A stretch of 64,000 bases of DNA from Nonomuraea soli (GTDB taxonomy: Bacteria > Actinomycetota > Actinomycetes > Streptosporangiales > Streptosporangiaceae), in assembly GCF_013761175.1 (NCBI RefSeq), contig NZ_JACDUR010000001.1:930001-994000 (forward strand), read 5' to 3'. Shown here piece after piece: positions 52,455 to 62,235 of this stretch. Position 1 is the stretch's first letter, and every line of letters starts with the position of its first letter. Under the pieces are notes generated by a model. It did not search any database. It was not told the origin of the DNA and saw only the letters and a program-made list of their open reading frames with translations. A program made the translations under genes and the position numbers.

Positions 52455-52537
52455 GCTGATTGGAAAAAAGATGCCGAATCCGGTCCGGCGGGATGTGCCT
52501 CATATGTCCCAACGACACCACCTGCACCACTACGTCG

Positions 52538-53413
52538 TCATTGTTTGCCAGGCTGTCTAGTGAGGATCATCACAGGACGCTGAGCGGCCTTGATGATTTT
52601 CAGCGAGGTGTCCCCGAGGAAGACGCGGCGCAGGGGACCGGTGTTACTGGACGCGCAGATGATCAGCTCGCCCGGCAGCCACTCACACGAGTCGAGCCCC
52701 TGCTTGACCGAGCCGCCCTCCAGCATCTCCACCTCGACCTGGATACGCCGCCGCTGGCCGCGCGCGGCCGCCTTCAGGTCGGCGATCGCCTGTTCGCGCA
52801 GGCTCTCCAGCATCTCCCGCTCGATCTTGGCCGTCCGGCCGGAGGAGACGACGAGAGTGACCAGCCGGAGCGGTACGTCGAGCAGGACGGCGGCCCGCGC
52901 GGCTGCCTTGACCGCCCCGTCCGCGCTCGGCCCGCGCCGGTAGGCCAGGGTCAGCCGCTCGAACTCCGGCGGCGGCGCGTCGCCGTACCCTCGCGGCGCC
53001 AGCAGGACCGGCACCGAGGAGGAGTGCAGCAGCTGGTCGGCGGTGCTGCCCAGGCCGATGCGCCCCCTGGCGCCGCCGGGGGCCGATCCGATGACCACCA
53101 CGTCGGCGTCCTGCTTGCGCGCGAGCTCGACGAGCCCGCGCCCGCTGCCCTTGTGGGAGCCGACGATGTACTCGGCCTCGGGCCCGGCCAGCTCGCGCGC
53201 CTGCTCCAGCGTGGCCTCGGCCTGCTCGCGCAGGTAGCCGAGCCACGCGCCCTCGTCGGCCCGGGCGGGGCCGGGAGGCTGCCACCGCGGCGGCTGCACG
53301 ACGGCGACGCTGAGCGCCGCCCGCGCCTGCCTGGCCAGGAGTACGGCCAGCGCCAGCCCGTCCCTGCCGCGCGACTCCGGGATGAACCCGTTCAGCACTT
53401 TGTCGATCTTCAT
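52538..53413 (-). CDS. Universal stress protein with two UspA domains
   Basis: The 291-residue protein is a tandem UspA protein. The first domain ends in the ATP-binding pattern VVIGSAPGGARGRIGLGSTA, followed by DQLLHSSSVPVLLAPRGYG. The second ends LIICASSNTGPLRRVFLGDT and SLKIIKAAQRPVMILTRQ. ATG 53413 overlaps the permease stop by 4 bp, making it the last gene of the arginine deiminase operon. Two-domain Usp proteins are often induced by oxygen limitation in actinobacteria, which suits this setting. Confidence 0.9.
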   Translation of the reverse strand: MKIDKVLNGFIPESRGRDGLALAVLLARQARAALSVAVVQPPRWQPPGPARADEGAWLGYLREQAEATLEQARELAGPEAEYIVGSHKGSGRGLVELARKQDADVVVIGSAPGGARGRIGLGSTADQLLHSSSVPVLLAPRGYGDAPPPEFERLTLAYRRGPSADGAVKAAARAAVLLDVPLRLVTLVVSSGRTAKIEREMLESLREQAIADLKAAARGQRRRIQVEVEMLEGGSVKQGLDSCEWLPGELIICASSNTGPLRRVFLGDTSLKIIKAAQRPVMILTRQPGKQ

Positions 53414-54822
53414 GCCAGCCTCGAATGGCGGTAGCCGTACAGGAAGTAGGCCAGCAGCCCGATCGCCATCCAGATCAGGAACGCCAGCCAGGTGACGCCC
53501 GCCAGGCCCGCCATCACCAGCACGCAGAAGATCACGCCGAGGATCGGCGTGATCGGGAACAGCGGGGTGCGGAAGGAGCGCGGCAGGTCGGGACGGCTGT
53601 AGCGGAGCACCAGCACGCCGACGTTGACGATCGCGAAGGCGAACAGGGTGCCGATGCTGGTGGCCTCGGCGAGCTGCCCGAGCGGGATGAGGCCGGCCAG
53701 GATCGCCACGAACACGCACACGATGATGGTGTTGGCCACCGGTACCTGGCGGCGCGGGTTGACCTTCTGGAACACCTTGGGCAGCAGCCCGTCGCGCGAC
53801 ATCGCGAACAGGATGCGGGTCTGGCCGTACAGCACGGTCAGCACGACGCTGGCGATGGCGATGACCGCCCCGAAGGAGACGACCAGGCCGGGCCAGGTCT
53901 GCCCGGTGGCCTGGTTGACGATCAGGGCGAGGCTGGCCTCGGTGCTGTCGGGGTCGAACTCGGTCCACGGCATGGCGCCGATCGCGGCGATCGCGACCAG
54001 CACGTAGATCGCGGTCACGATGACGAGGGAGAAGATGATGGCCAGCGGCAGGTCGCGCCTGGGGTTCTTGGCCTCTTCACCCGCCGTGGACGCGGCGTCG
54101 AAGCCGATGTAGGAGAAGAACACCTGCGAGGCCGCGGCGGTCACGCCCGCGATGCCCATCGGGGCGAAGGGCGTGAAGTTGCCCGACTGGAAGGCGGTGA
54201 AGGCGACGATGCAGAAGAACGCCAGCACCGCGATCTTGACGAGAACGAAGATCGCGTTGGCCGTGGCCGACTCCGACGAGCCGCGCAGCAGCAGCCAGGT
54301 CGCCAGCACCACGATGAGGATGGCGGTCAGGTTGACGACGCCGCCCTGGTCGCCGGGGGAGTGGGTGATGGAGGCCGGCAGGCTCCAGCCGAACATGCCC
54401 TCCAGGAACGTGTTGAGGTACTCGCCCCAGCCGACCGCCACCGCGGCCACCGACACGGCGTACTCCAGCATCAGGCACCAGCCGCAGATCCAGGCGACGA
54501 TCTCGCCCATGGTCGCGTAGGCGTAGGAGTAGGACGAGCCGGAGACCGGGATGGTGCCGGCCAGTTCGGCGTAGGACAGGGCCGAGAAGAGGGCGGTGAC
54601 GGCCGCCAGCACGAACGCCAGCACCACCGCCGGTCCGGCCTTCGGCACCGCCTGGCCGAGGATGACGAAGATGCCGGTGCCGAGGGTGGCGCCCACGCTG
54701 AAGAGCGTGAGCGACCACAGCGACATGGTGCGGCGCAGCTCGCCGCCCTCGCCCTGGCCTCCCTCGGCCACGATCTGGTCGGTCGGTTTGATGCGGAACA
54801 GCCGCTGCGCCAAGGTCGACAT
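53410..54822 (-). CDS. APC-family amino acid permease
   Basis: The 470-residue transporter has about 12 membrane helices. TLFSVGATLGTGIFVILGQA is the typical first-helix GTGIF signature, and FSYIGFDAASTAGEEAKNPR is the sixth-helix/loop motif of cationic amino acid transporters. It ends WMAIGLLAYFLYGYRHSRLA. The ATG overlaps the arcC stop by 1 bp. Being in the arc operon but distinct from arcD, it may import arginine or another amino acid, or export a product such as ornithine. Confidence 0.88.
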   Translation of the reverse strand: MSTLAQRLFRIKPTDQIVAEGGQGEGGELRRTMSLWSLTLFSVGATLGTGIFVILGQAVPKAGPAVVLAFVLAAVTALFSALSYAELAGTIPVSGSSYSYAYATMGEIVAWICGWCLMLEYAVSVAAVAVGWGEYLNTFLEGMFGWSLPASITHSPGDQGGVVNLTAILIVVLATWLLLRGSSESATANAIFVLVKIAVLAFFCIVAFTAFQSGNFTPFAPMGIAGVTAAASQVFFSYIGFDAASTAGEEAKNPRRDLPLAIIFSLVIVTAIYVLVAIAAIGAMPWTEFDPDSTEASLALIVNQATGQTWPGLVVSFGAVIAIASVVLTVLYGQTRILFAMSRDGLLPKVFQKVNPRRQVPVANTIIVCVFVAILAGLIPLGQLAEATSIGTLFAFAIVNVGVLVLRYSRPDLPRSFRTPLFPITPILGVIFCVLVMAGLAGVTWLAFLIWMAIGLLAYFLYGYRHSRLA

Positions 54823-55757
54823 CAGAGCGTGCTCTCCAGGGGCCAGGTGGCATTCGGTGTGACGATGGTTCCCGCCGTGCCGTCGAGAATGTCCATGGCC
54901 TCGTCGAGCTTGCCGACGGCGGCCATGTCGCCGGTCGTCTCCACGAAACGGCAGATCGCCTCGACCTTCGGGCCCATGGAGCCGGCCGGGAAGTCGATGG
55001 AGCGCAGTTCGTGGGGCGTGGTGTGGCTGATCTCGCTCTGCTGCGCCGTCCCGAAGTCGCGCATGATGCGCGGCACGTCGGTCAGGATCAGGAAGGCGTC
55101 GCACTCCAGCGCCTCGGCCAGCATCGAACCGGTCAGGTCCTTGTCGATGACCGCCTCGACGCCCGACAGGCGGCCGTTCTCGTCGCGGATGACCGGCACG
55201 CCGCCGCCTCCCGCGCAGACCACGGTCACGCCGTCGCGCACCAGCTTGCGGATCAGCCGGGTCTCGACGACCCGCTGCGGCTTGGGCGAGGGCACGACGC
55301 GCCGCCAGTACTGGCCGTCGGGCTTGACGGTCCAGCCGTTCTCCTTGGCCAGCTTCTGGGCCTCGGCCTGGTCGTAGACCTGCCCGACGAACTTGGTCGG
55401 GTTCTCGAAGGCCGGGTCGACCGCCGAGACCAGGGTCTGCGTGATGATCGACAGCACCTGGCGGCCGGGCAGGGCGTTCTGCAGGGCCTGGAGCATCCAG
55501 TACCCGATCATGCCCTGCGTCTCGGCGCCGAGCGTGTCGAACGGGTAGGGCCTGGTCAGGTTGGGGTCGCCGGCGCTCTCCAGCGCCAGGACCCCCACCT
55601 GGGGGCCGTTGCCGTGCGTGATGATCAGCTCGTGCTTCTCGGCGACCTGGGCCAGCGTCTTGACCGCCGTCTGCACGTTGGCGATCTGGATGTCGGCGTC
55701 GGGGGTGTCGCCGCGTTGCAGCAGCGCGTTGCCCCCGAGCGCGACCAGGACTCTCAT
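54822..55757 (-). CDS. arcC: Carbamate kinase
   Basis: ArcC converts carbamoyl phosphate and ADP to ATP, the energy-yielding last step of the arginine deiminase route. The 311-residue protein has [17 protein letters not shown] at the start, ELIITHGNGPQVGVLALESA, VTVVCAGGGGVPVIRDENGR, DKDLTGSMLAEALECDAFLI and a C-terminal GSMGPKVEAICRFVE. It overlaps the neighbouring genes on both sides by 1 bp. Confidence 0.95.
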   Translation of the reverse strand: MRVLVALGGNALLQRGDTPDADIQIANVQTAVKTLAQVAEKHELIITHGNGPQVGVLALESAGDPNLTRPYPFDTLGAETQGMIGYWMLQALQNALPGRQVLSIITQTLVSAVDPAFENPTKFVGQVYDQAEAQKLAKENGWTVKPDGQYWRRVVPSPKPQRVVETRLIRKLVRDGVTVVCAGGGGVPVIRDENGRLSGVEAVIDKDLTGSMLAEALECDAFLILTDVPRIMRDFGTAQQSEISHTTPHELRSIDFPAGSMGPKVEAICRFVETTGDMAAVGKLDEAMDILDGTAGTIVTPNATWPLESTL

Positions 55758-56764
55758 CACTGGTCCCCGAGGGTGGCGACCATGATGGCCTTGATGGTGT
55801 GCATGCGGTTCTCGGCCTCGTCGAAGACGATCGAGCGCGGCGACTCGAAGACGCTCTCGGTGACCTCGAGCGCGTCGAGCCCGGTCTTCTCGTAGATGTC
55901 CTCGCCGACCTTGGTGCCGCGGTTGTGGAAGGCCGGCAGGCAGTGCATGAACTTCACGTTCTGGTTGCCGGTGGCCTTCACCACCTTGTCGTTGATCTGG
56001 TACGGCTTGAGCAGCTTGATTCGTTCGTCCCACACCTCCTTGGGCTCTCCCATGGAGACCCACACGTCGGTGTAGAGAAAGTCGACGCCCTTGACGCCCT
56101 TGGCGACGTCGTCGGTGATCGTGACGGTCGCGCCGGTCTGCTTGGCCAGGTCCTTGGCGGGCTTGACCACCATCTTGGAGTCGGGCCACAGCGACTTGGG
56201 AGCGACGAGCCGCACGTCCATGCCGAACATCGCGCCGGTGACCAGCAGCGAGTTGCCCATGTTGTTGCGGGCGTCGCCGAGGTAGGCGAAGGAGATCTCC
56301 GACAGCGGCTTGTCGCTGTGCTCCTGCATGGTGAGCATGTCGGCGAGCATCTGCGTCGGGTGCCACTCGTCGGTCAGGCCGTTCCACACCGGGACTCCGG
56401 AGTAGGCGGCCAGCTCCTCGACGTTGGCCTGGGCGCTGCCGCGGTACTCGATGCCGTCGAACATGCGGCCCAGTACGCGGGCTGTGTCCCTGACGGACTC
56501 CTTGTGGCCCATCTGCGAGCCCGAGGGGTCCAGGTAGGTGACGTGCGCGCCCTGGTCGTGCGCGGCGACCTCGAACGCGCAGCGGGTGCGCGTGGAGCTC
56601 TTCTCGAAGATGAGCGCGACGTTCTTGCCCTTGAGGCGCTGGCGCTCGACCCCCGCGTACTTGGCCGCCTTCAGGTCGGCCGAGAGCTTCAGCAGGAAGC
56701 CGAACTCCTGGGGCGTGAAGTCCAGCTCCTTGAGGAAGCTGCGCCCCTTGAGGTTGAAAGCCAT
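55757..56764 (-). CDS. arcB: Ornithine carbamoyltransferase (catabolic)
   Basis: In this operon the enzyme phosphorolyses citrulline to ornithine and carbamoyl phosphate. The 335-residue protein has the carbamoyl-phosphate motif [43 protein letters not shown] and the ornithine-side [12 protein letters not shown]. Its length fits catabolic ArcB rather than the usually shorter anabolic ArgF. GGGGGAAA precedes the ATG at 56764, and 23 bp separate it from arcA. Confidence 0.93.
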   Translation of the reverse strand: MAFNLKGRSFLKELDFTPQEFGFLLKLSADLKAAKYAGVERQRLKGKNVALIFEKSSTRTRCAFEVAAHDQGAHVTYLDPSGSQMGHKESVRDTARVLGRMFDGIEYRGSAQANVEELAAYSGVPVWNGLTDEWHPTQMLADMLTMQEHSDKPLSEISFAYLGDARNNMGNSLLVTGAMFGMDVRLVAPKSLWPDSKMVVKPAKDLAKQTGATVTITDDVAKGVKGVDFLYTDVWVSMGEPKEVWDERIKLLKPYQINDKVVKATGNQNVKFMHCLPAFHNRGTKVGEDIYEKTGLDALEVTESVFESPRSIVFDEAENRMHTIKAIMVATLGDQ

Positions 56765-56787
56765 GACGTTTCCCCCGAAAGTCGTGT

Positions 56788-58032
56788 CTAGATGCCGTCG
56801 CGCTCGAGCGGGCAGCTCATGCAGCGGGGTCCGCCCCGGCCGCGTCCCAGCTCGCTGCCCCGGATGGTGATGACCTCGATGCCCTCGGAGCGCAGGAAGT
56901 TGTTGGTCGTGGTGTTGCGCTCGTAGGCGACCACCACGCCGGGCTCGATGGCCAGGACGTTGCAGCCGTCGTCCCACTGCTCGCGTTCGGCGGCGTAGAC
57001 GTCCTGGGTCGCGGTGAGGACCTTGATGTCGTCGAGGTCGAGCGCCCTGGCGATGGCCTTGTGCATGTCTTCCGGAGCGTGGTCGGTGACCTTCAGCTCC
57101 TTGTCGTTGTCGCCCGGCTCGATCGTGTAGGACGGCAGCATGCCCAGACCGGCGTACTTGGTGAAGACGCCCACGTCCACGTTGGTCATGACCGTGTCGA
57201 GGTGCATGAACGCCCGCGCCTTCGGCATGTTCAGCGCCACGATCTTCTTGGCGGCCCCGTTCGAGAACAGGTTGTGTGCGAGCATCTCCACGGCCTGCGG
57301 CTGGGTGCGCTCGCTCATGCCGATCAGGACGGCGCCGCGGCCGATGACCAGGACGTCGCCGCCCTCGATCGTGGCGGGCGCGGCGGCCTGGCCGGGCATC
57401 CACACGTGGAAGCCGCCCGACTGCGGCCGGCCGTAGCCGTCGGCGAACAGCGGGTGGTAGCGGTAGATCGCCTCCATGTTGACGGTCTCCCGCATCCGCG
57501 CCTTCTTCTTCATGGCGTTGATGGAGACCCCGTTGTACACCCAGCACGAGGTGTCGCGGGTGAACAGGTGGTTGGGCAGCGGCGGCAGGATGAAGTCGTC
57601 CATCTCCAGCACGCGGAAGGCGACGGACTTGGGGTTGCACCCCATCTCCATGAGCTCGCGCTTGGTGATGCCGCCGGTCAGGTACGGCTGGAGCGTGGCC
57701 GAGTCCATCGAGTCGAGCGTGTTGCGGATGGCGTCGGTGGCCATCGGCCCGAACCAGCGGTCGTCGATGATCCCGTCGAGGATGTGCTTGCGCGCCTCGG
57801 GGATGTCGGTCGACTGCTGGAGCAGCTCGGCCAGCATGTAGACGGTGATGCCGCGGTCGCGCAGCACCTGCTGCCACTCCTCGTGCTCCTCCAGGGCGCG
57901 CTGAACCCACAGCACGTCGTCGAAGAGGAACTCGTCCTTGTTGGTCGGGGTGAGGCGCTTCAGGGCCAGCTCAGGCTTGTGCAGCATGACCTGGTAGAGC
58001 TTGCCTACCTCGGAATCCACGTGAAATGTCAT
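56788..58032 (-). CDS. arcA: Arginine deiminase
   Basis: ArcA hydrolyses arginine to citrulline and ammonia. The 414-residue protein starts [20 protein letters not shown] and has the guanidino-hydrolase active site: [57 protein letters not shown], and the catalytic cysteine in [18 protein letters not shown] at the end. Its start overlaps the arcD stop by 4 bp. Confidence 0.97.
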   Translation of the reverse strand: MTFHVDSEVGKLYQVMLHKPELALKRLTPTNKDEFLFDDVLWVQRALEEHEEWQQVLRDRGITVYMLAELLQQSTDIPEARKHILDGIIDDRWFGPMATDAIRNTLDSMDSATLQPYLTGGITKRELMEMGCNPKSVAFRVLEMDDFILPPLPNHLFTRDTSCWVYNGVSINAMKKKARMRETVNMEAIYRYHPLFADGYGRPQSGGFHVWMPGQAAAPATIEGGDVLVIGRGAVLIGMSERTQPQAVEMLAHNLFSNGAAKKIVALNMPKARAFMHLDTVMTNVDVGVFTKYAGLGMLPSYTIEPGDNDKELKVTDHAPEDMHKAIARALDLDDIKVLTATQDVYAAEREQWDDGCNVLAIEPGVVVAYERNTTTNNFLRSEGIEVITIRGSELGRGRGGPRCMSCPLERDGI

Positions 58033-59411
58033 GACTTGGCCACTCCATATTCGCCACGCCTGGCCTTCTGCCAGATGTAGACAGGTACCCCGATGAGCAT
58101 GATGAGCATCGCCAGCAGCACCGCGTCGGCGCCGGAGCCGTAAACGATCCAGAACGAGAAGAAGATCGCGATGATGGCGATGGTGATGTCCTTGGTGAGA
58201 CTGCCCTTGTGGACCTGGCGTTCACCGGTGTAGAGCCACCACAGCTGCGCGCAGGCCGAGAAGAAGTAGGGAATCGCCGTGGTGAAGCTGGCCAGCAGGA
58301 CGACCGAGTTGAAGGCGTTCTCCTGGAAGTAGGCGAACACCGCCATCAGCGAGGTCAGGATGGTGCCGATGAGGATGCCGTTGATCGGCGCCCCGCGCCG
58401 CGACTCCTTGGCGAACAGGGTGGGGAACATCCCGTCCTTGGCCGCCGCCAGCGGCATCTCGGCGACCAGCATGGTCCAGCCGTTCAGCGCGCCGATGCCG
58501 GAGATGATGGCGCAGGCGGCCATGATGCCGCCGCCCCAGGTGCCGCCGAACATCGTGTTGATGGCGTCGGCGAAGGGCGCCGCGGAGTTGACGAGCTGGC
58601 CGTGCGGGACGATGCCCATCACGGCGACGGTGCTGAGCAGGTAGAGCACCGCGCAGGCCAGGACTCCCAGCAGGCTGGCGCGGCCGATGTTGCGGGCCGG
58701 GTCCTTGATCTTCTCCGCCGCGATCGTGACGCTCTCGACGCCGGAGTAGATGAACAGGGTGATCGCGCCGGCCGCGCTGATGGCCACCAGCGTGGCGGCC
58801 AGGCCGGAGCCCTCGGCCAGGAACGGGCCGAAGTTGCCGCCCTGGATGAAGAAGATGCCGACCAGGCCGACGAAGAGCAGCGGAACGAACTTCAGGACCG
58901 TGGTGACCATCTGGAAGAGCGCCATGTTCTTGGCGCCCGCCATGTTGATCAGAGCGGGGATCCACAGGCCGATCAGCGCGATCACGATCTTGCCCGGCCT
59001 GCTGTCCCACGGGACGAAGTAGTTGACGTAGGCCACCCAGCCGACGGCGATGGCGGCGTTGCCGATCCAGGCGGTCAGCCAGAACGACCAGGCCGTCCAG
59101 AAGCCGATGAACTCGCCGAACGCCTCGCGCGCGTAGGCGTACGGCCCGCCGCCCGCGGGCACGCGTGCTCCGAGCTTGCCGAAGACCAGGGCCAGCGCGA
59201 CGGCGCCGATCGTGCACAGCACCATCGCGATGAGGCTGACGGTGCCGAACGCGGCCAGCGAGGTGGGGAGCACGAAGATGCCGGTGCCCACCACGTTGCC
59301 GACGAGCAGGGCGATCGCGGCGCCCAGCCCGAGCGTGCGCTTGCCGTCACCGGCGGCGACCGCCTGCTCGGGCGTCGTTGTCAGGCCGCCAGGCGGCCTC
59401 GGTTCCCCCAT
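58029..59411 (-). CDS. arcD: Arginine/ornithine antiporter-like APC permease
   Basis: The 460-residue APC transporter has about 12 helices, with [20 protein letters not shown] and [10 protein letters not shown] at the start, [20 protein letters not shown], and [20 protein letters not shown]. It is the first gene of the arc operon, coupled to arcA, so exchange of arginine for ornithine is the likely role. Sequence resemblance is to the APC group rather than to the unrelated Pseudomonas-type ArcD, so the symbol is by context. Confidence 0.85.
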   Translation of the reverse strand: MGEPRPPGGLTTTPEQAVAAGDGKRTLGLGAAIALLVGNVVGTGIFVLPTSLAAFGTVSLIAMVLCTIGAVALALVFGKLGARVPAGGGPYAYAREAFGEFIGFWTAWSFWLTAWIGNAAIAVGWVAYVNYFVPWDSRPGKIVIALIGLWIPALINMAGAKNMALFQMVTTVLKFVPLLFVGLVGIFFIQGGNFGPFLAEGSGLAATLVAISAAGAITLFIYSGVESVTIAAEKIKDPARNIGRASLLGVLACAVLYLLSTVAVMGIVPHGQLVNSAAPFADAINTMFGGTWGGGIMAACAIISGIGALNGWTMLVAEMPLAAAKDGMFPTLFAKESRRGAPINGILIGTILTSLMAVFAYFQENAFNSVVLLASFTTAIPYFFSACAQLWWLYTGERQVHKGSLTKDITIAIIAIFFSFWIVYGSGADAVLLAMLIMLIGVPVYIWQKARRGEYGVAKS

Positions 59412-59472
59412 GAGTGCCCCCGCACATTACCCCCCGATATTACGAAGAGTGACGTGCCCGGCACTAAAAGTG

Positions 59473-59688
59473 TCAAAACGTAGTGGTCAGGGTGAGTGTG
59501 ACGGCGAACACGGCCAGGCAGACGGCCAGGAGCGCGATCGGCCAGGCGTCCCAGCGGCCAGGGATGCGCTCGGCGGTCACCGAGCCCCGGCCGTGATCGG
59601 CGAGGTCACGGCTGAGAATCGGGTCTTCGGCGATGAGCTGCGCGGCGATCTTGCGGAGCTTGCGCTCTTCCCGAGACGTCAAGGCCAT
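59473..59688 (-). CDS. DUF3040-type small membrane protein
   Basis: The 71-residue protein begins MALTSREERKLRKIAAQLIA followed by EDPILSRDL, the DUF3040 pattern, and has one C-terminal helix (WPIALLAVCLAVFAVTLTLT). GGGAGG just before ATG 59688 supports this start over one 15 bp upstream. The function is unknown. It lies alone between arcD and the atpG-like gene. Confidence 0.75.
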   Translation of the reverse strand: MALTSREERKLRKIAAQLIAEDPILSRDLADHGRGSVTAERIPGRWDAWPIALLAVCLAVFAVTLTLTTTF

Positions 59689-59748
59689 GGAAACCTCCCC
59701 CAATGAGACTTGAGGGATGTTTTATCCGTTTTTACCGTTTTGTGCCAA

Positions 59749-60642
59749 CTACTGCTTCAGTGCCTCGACGCCGCCCACGATCTCCGTGAGCTCGGTGGTG
59801 ATCTCCGCCTGCCTGGCCTCGTTGGCCTGCCTGGTGAGGGCCGAGATGAGGTCGTGGGCGTTCTCCGTGGCCGACATCATCGCCGTGCGCCGCGCCGCCC
59901 ACTCCGCGGCGGCCGAGGTGAGCATCATGAACCAGATCCGCGAACGCACGTACTTGCGCAGCATCTCGTCCAGCACCTCCCTGGCCGAGGGCTCGAACTC
60001 GTAGGGCGGCAGCGCCGTCCCCTCGCCGCCCTCCGGTGCCTCCTCGATCTCCATCGGCAGGATCCGGTGCACGGTCGTGCGCTGGTTGAGCATCGAGACG
60101 AACTCGGTGTAGATGACGTGCACCTCGCCCACGCCGCCGTCGCGCGTGGGCATGTCGAAGGCGTCGATCAGGCGCTGTCCCACCTCGGCCGCCGTGGCGT
60201 AGTCGGGCTGGCCCGTCATGCCCGCCCACTGCCCGGCCATCTCGCGGTCGCGGAAGCGGAACCAGTCGACGCCCTTGGAGCCGATCACGTAGTACTCCGG
60301 CTGCTTGCCCTCCCCGCGCAGGAGCTCGGTGAGGGCCTGGGCCTGGCGGATGACGTTGTTGTTGTATCCGCCGCAGAACCCGCGGTCGCTGGTCATGAGC
60401 ACCACGGCCACCCGCGAGGTGTCCGGCCGCCGGTTCAGCAGCGCGTGGTTGACCGCCAGATTGTGGCTGACCAGGATCGAGGCCGCCTTGGCGATCTCGC
60501 GCGCGTACGGCCCGGCGGCGAAGGCGCGGTCGCGGGCCTTGCCCACACGCGACGAGGCGATGAGCTCCTGGGCGCGGGTGATCTTCGCGGTCGACTTGAT
60601 GGACTTGATCCGCTGGCGGATCTGGCGCAGCTGCGCACCCAC
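59749..60642 (-). CDS. atpG: ATP synthase gamma subunit, isolated gene
   Basis: The 297-residue protein has both ends of the F1 gamma coiled coil: GAQLRQIRQRIKSIKSTAKI with TRAQELIASSRVGKARDR at the N-terminus, and SATENAHDLISALTRQANEA with RQAEITTELTEIVGGVEAL at the C-terminus. The central Rossmann-like part has VVLMTSDRGFCGGYNNNVIR. It looks intact. GTG 60642 follows GGGGGG. None of the usual ATP synthase neighbours is present: the DUF3040 gene lies downstream and pyrR is divergent. It may be a second copy or a relocated gene. Confidence 0.9.
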   Translation of the reverse strand: MGAQLRQIRQRIKSIKSTAKITRAQELIASSRVGKARDRAFAAGPYAREIAKAASILVSHNLAVNHALLNRRPDTSRVAVVLMTSDRGFCGGYNNNVIRQAQALTELLRGEGKQPEYYVIGSKGVDWFRFRDREMAGQWAGMTGQPDYATAAEVGQRLIDAFDMPTRDGGVGEVHVIYTEFVSMLNQRTTVHRILPMEIEEAPEGGEGTALPPYEFEPSAREVLDEMLRKYVRSRIWFMMLTSAAAEWAARRTAMMSATENAHDLISALTRQANEARQAEITTELTEIVGGVEALKQ

Positions 60643-60711
60643 TGCATCCCCCCGATGGCAGAGTGTGATCACCCACGGTACCCCCCACCTGTCGCAGCAG
60701 GTGGCGCCTGG

Positions 60712-60761
60712 TACTGTGTGTCTCGACCGACACCCTTTTAAGACCCGTCCCGTGAGGCGGG
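60712..60761 (+). promoter_or_regulatory. pyr promoter and PyrR-binding leader hairpin
   Basis: TACTGT at 60712-60717 is a likely -10 box. In the roughly 58-nt leader, CCCG (60744-60747) and CGGG (60758-60761) flank TCCCGTGAGG. This matches the TCCnGnGAGG core of PyrR-binding loops. It ends 20 nt before the pyrR ATG, next to the GGCGGTGAG ribosome-binding region, so PyrR could block translation. Confidence 0.65.
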
Positions 60762-60781
60762 AAAGGCGGTGAGCTTTTCGC

Positions 60782-61324
60782 ATGTCCGAAAACTCCTCAT
60801 CCAGGGCCGTGCTTGAAGGCCCTGACATCCACCGGGCTCTGACCCGCATCGCCCACGAGATCCTCGAGCGCACCAAGGGCGCCTCCGACGTGATCCTCCT
60901 GGGCATCCCCACCCGCGGCGCCACCCTCGCCCATCGCATCGGCGAGCGGCTGGAGCAGGTCGAGGACGTCAAGGTGCCGGTCGGCTCGCTCGACATCACG
61001 ATGTACCGCGACGACCTGCGCACCAAGCCCGCCCGCGCGCTGGGCCACACCGAGCTCCCCGCCGACGGCATCGACGACAAACTGATCGTCCTGGTCGACG
61101 ACGTTCTCTTCTCCGGTCGCACCATCCGCGCCGCTCTCGACGCGCTCAACGACCTGGGCCGGCCGCGTGCCGTACAGCTGGCCGTCCTGGTCGACCGAGG
61201 GCACAGAGAGCTGCCCATCCGAGCCGACTACGTCGGCAAGAACCTGCCGACCGCCAAGAGCGAGAAGGTCAAGGTCTTCCTCGCGGAGACCGACGGACGC
61301 GACGCCGTGGAGCTGATTAAGTGA
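60782..61324 (+). CDS. pyrR: Pyrimidine regulatory protein PyrR / uracil phosphoribosyltransferase
   Basis: PyrR senses UMP and binds pyr mRNA; it also has weak uracil phosphoribosyltransferase activity. The 180-residue protein has [33 protein letters not shown] and the PRPP loop [20 protein letters not shown], with [20 protein letters not shown] at the end. It is first in the pyr operon. The leader hairpin before it is a good candidate for PyrR binding. The stop overlaps pyrB by 4 bp. Confidence 0.95.
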   Translation: MSENSSSRAVLEGPDIHRALTRIAHEILERTKGASDVILLGIPTRGATLAHRIGERLEQVEDVKVPVGSLDITMYRDDLRTKPARALGHTELPADGIDDKLIVLVDDVLFSGRTIRAALDALNDLGRPRAVQLAVLVDRGHRELPIRADYVGKNLPTAKSEKVKVFLAETDGRDAVELIK

Positions 61325-62235
61325 ACAAGCACCTCATTTCCGCAGCCGACCTGTCCAAGGACGACGCGCTGCTCATCCTCGACACCGCCGAGGAGCTGGC
61401 GAGGGTCTCGGAACGTTCCATCAAGAAGCTGCCGACCCTGCGCGGCCGCACGGTGGTCAACCTGTTCTTCGAGGACTCCACCCGCACCCGCATCTCCTTC
61501 GAGGCCGCCGCCAAGCGCCTGTCGGCCGACGTCATCAACTTCTCGGCCAAGGGCTCGTCGGTCTCCAAGGGCGAGTCGCTGAAGGACACCGCGCTGACCC
61601 TGGAGGCCATGGGCGCCGACGCGGTCGTCATGCGCCACGGCGCCTCCGGCGCGCCGTACCGCCTGGCCAACTGGATCCGCGGCAGCGTCGTCAACGCGGG
61701 CGACGGCACCCACGAGCACCCCACGCAGGCCCTGCTCGACGCCTTCACGATGCGGCGTCACCTGAAGAACCTCGAAGGCCGCAAGATCACGATCGTCGGC
61801 GACGTGCTGCACAGCCGCGTGGCCCGCTCGAACGTGCTGCTGCTCAGCACCCTGGGCGCCGACGTGACCCTGGTCGCGCCGCCCACCCTGCTGCCGGTCT
61901 CGGTCGGCACCTGGCCGTGCGACGTGTCCTACGACCTCGACGCGGTGCTGCCCAAGTCCGACGTGATCATGATGCTCCGGGTGCAGAAGGAGCGCATGAA
62001 CGCCGCCTACTTCCCCAGCGAGCGCGAATACTCCCGCCGCTACGGTCTCGACCGCGACCGGTTCGCCAAGCTGCCCGACGACGCGATCGTCATGCACCCA
62101 GGGCCGATGAACCGGGGCATGGAGATCGCCGCCGAGGTGGCCGACTCGGCGCGCTCCACCATCGTCGAGCAGGTCGCCAACGGCGTCACCACTCGCATGG
62201 CCGTCCTGTACCTGCTGCTCGGGGGAGAGATCTGA
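61321..62235 (+). CDS. pyrB: Aspartate carbamoyltransferase catalytic chain
   Basis: PyrB makes carbamoyl aspartate. The 304-residue protein has the carbamoyl-phosphate motif [56 protein letters not shown], and [23 protein letters not shown] 61321 overlaps the pyrR stop; its own stop overlaps pyrC by 1 bp. No regulatory chain (pyrI) is present, as expected in actinobacteria. Confidence 0.96.
   Translation: MNKHLISAADLSKDDALLILDTAEELARVSERSIKKLPTLRGRTVVNLFFEDSTRTRISFEAAAKRLSADVINFSAKGSSVSKGESLKDTALTLEAMGADAVVMRHGASGAPYRLANWIRGSVVNAGDGTHEHPTQALLDAFTMRRHLKNLEGRKITIVGDVLHSRVARSNVLLLSTLGADVTLVAPPTLLPVSVGTWPCDVSYDLDAVLPKSDVIMMLRVQKERMNAAYFPSEREYSRRYGLDRDRFAKLPDDAIVMHPGPMNRGMEIAAEVADSARSTIVEQVANGVTTRMAVLYLLLGGEI

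Noticed and set aside
52423-52560. A 45-codon plus-strand frame (GTG start, Lys/His-rich) between bldD and the Usp gene
   Set aside because: It lies over the bldD promoter and BldD-like box, overlaps the Usp gene end, and has no ribosome binding site.
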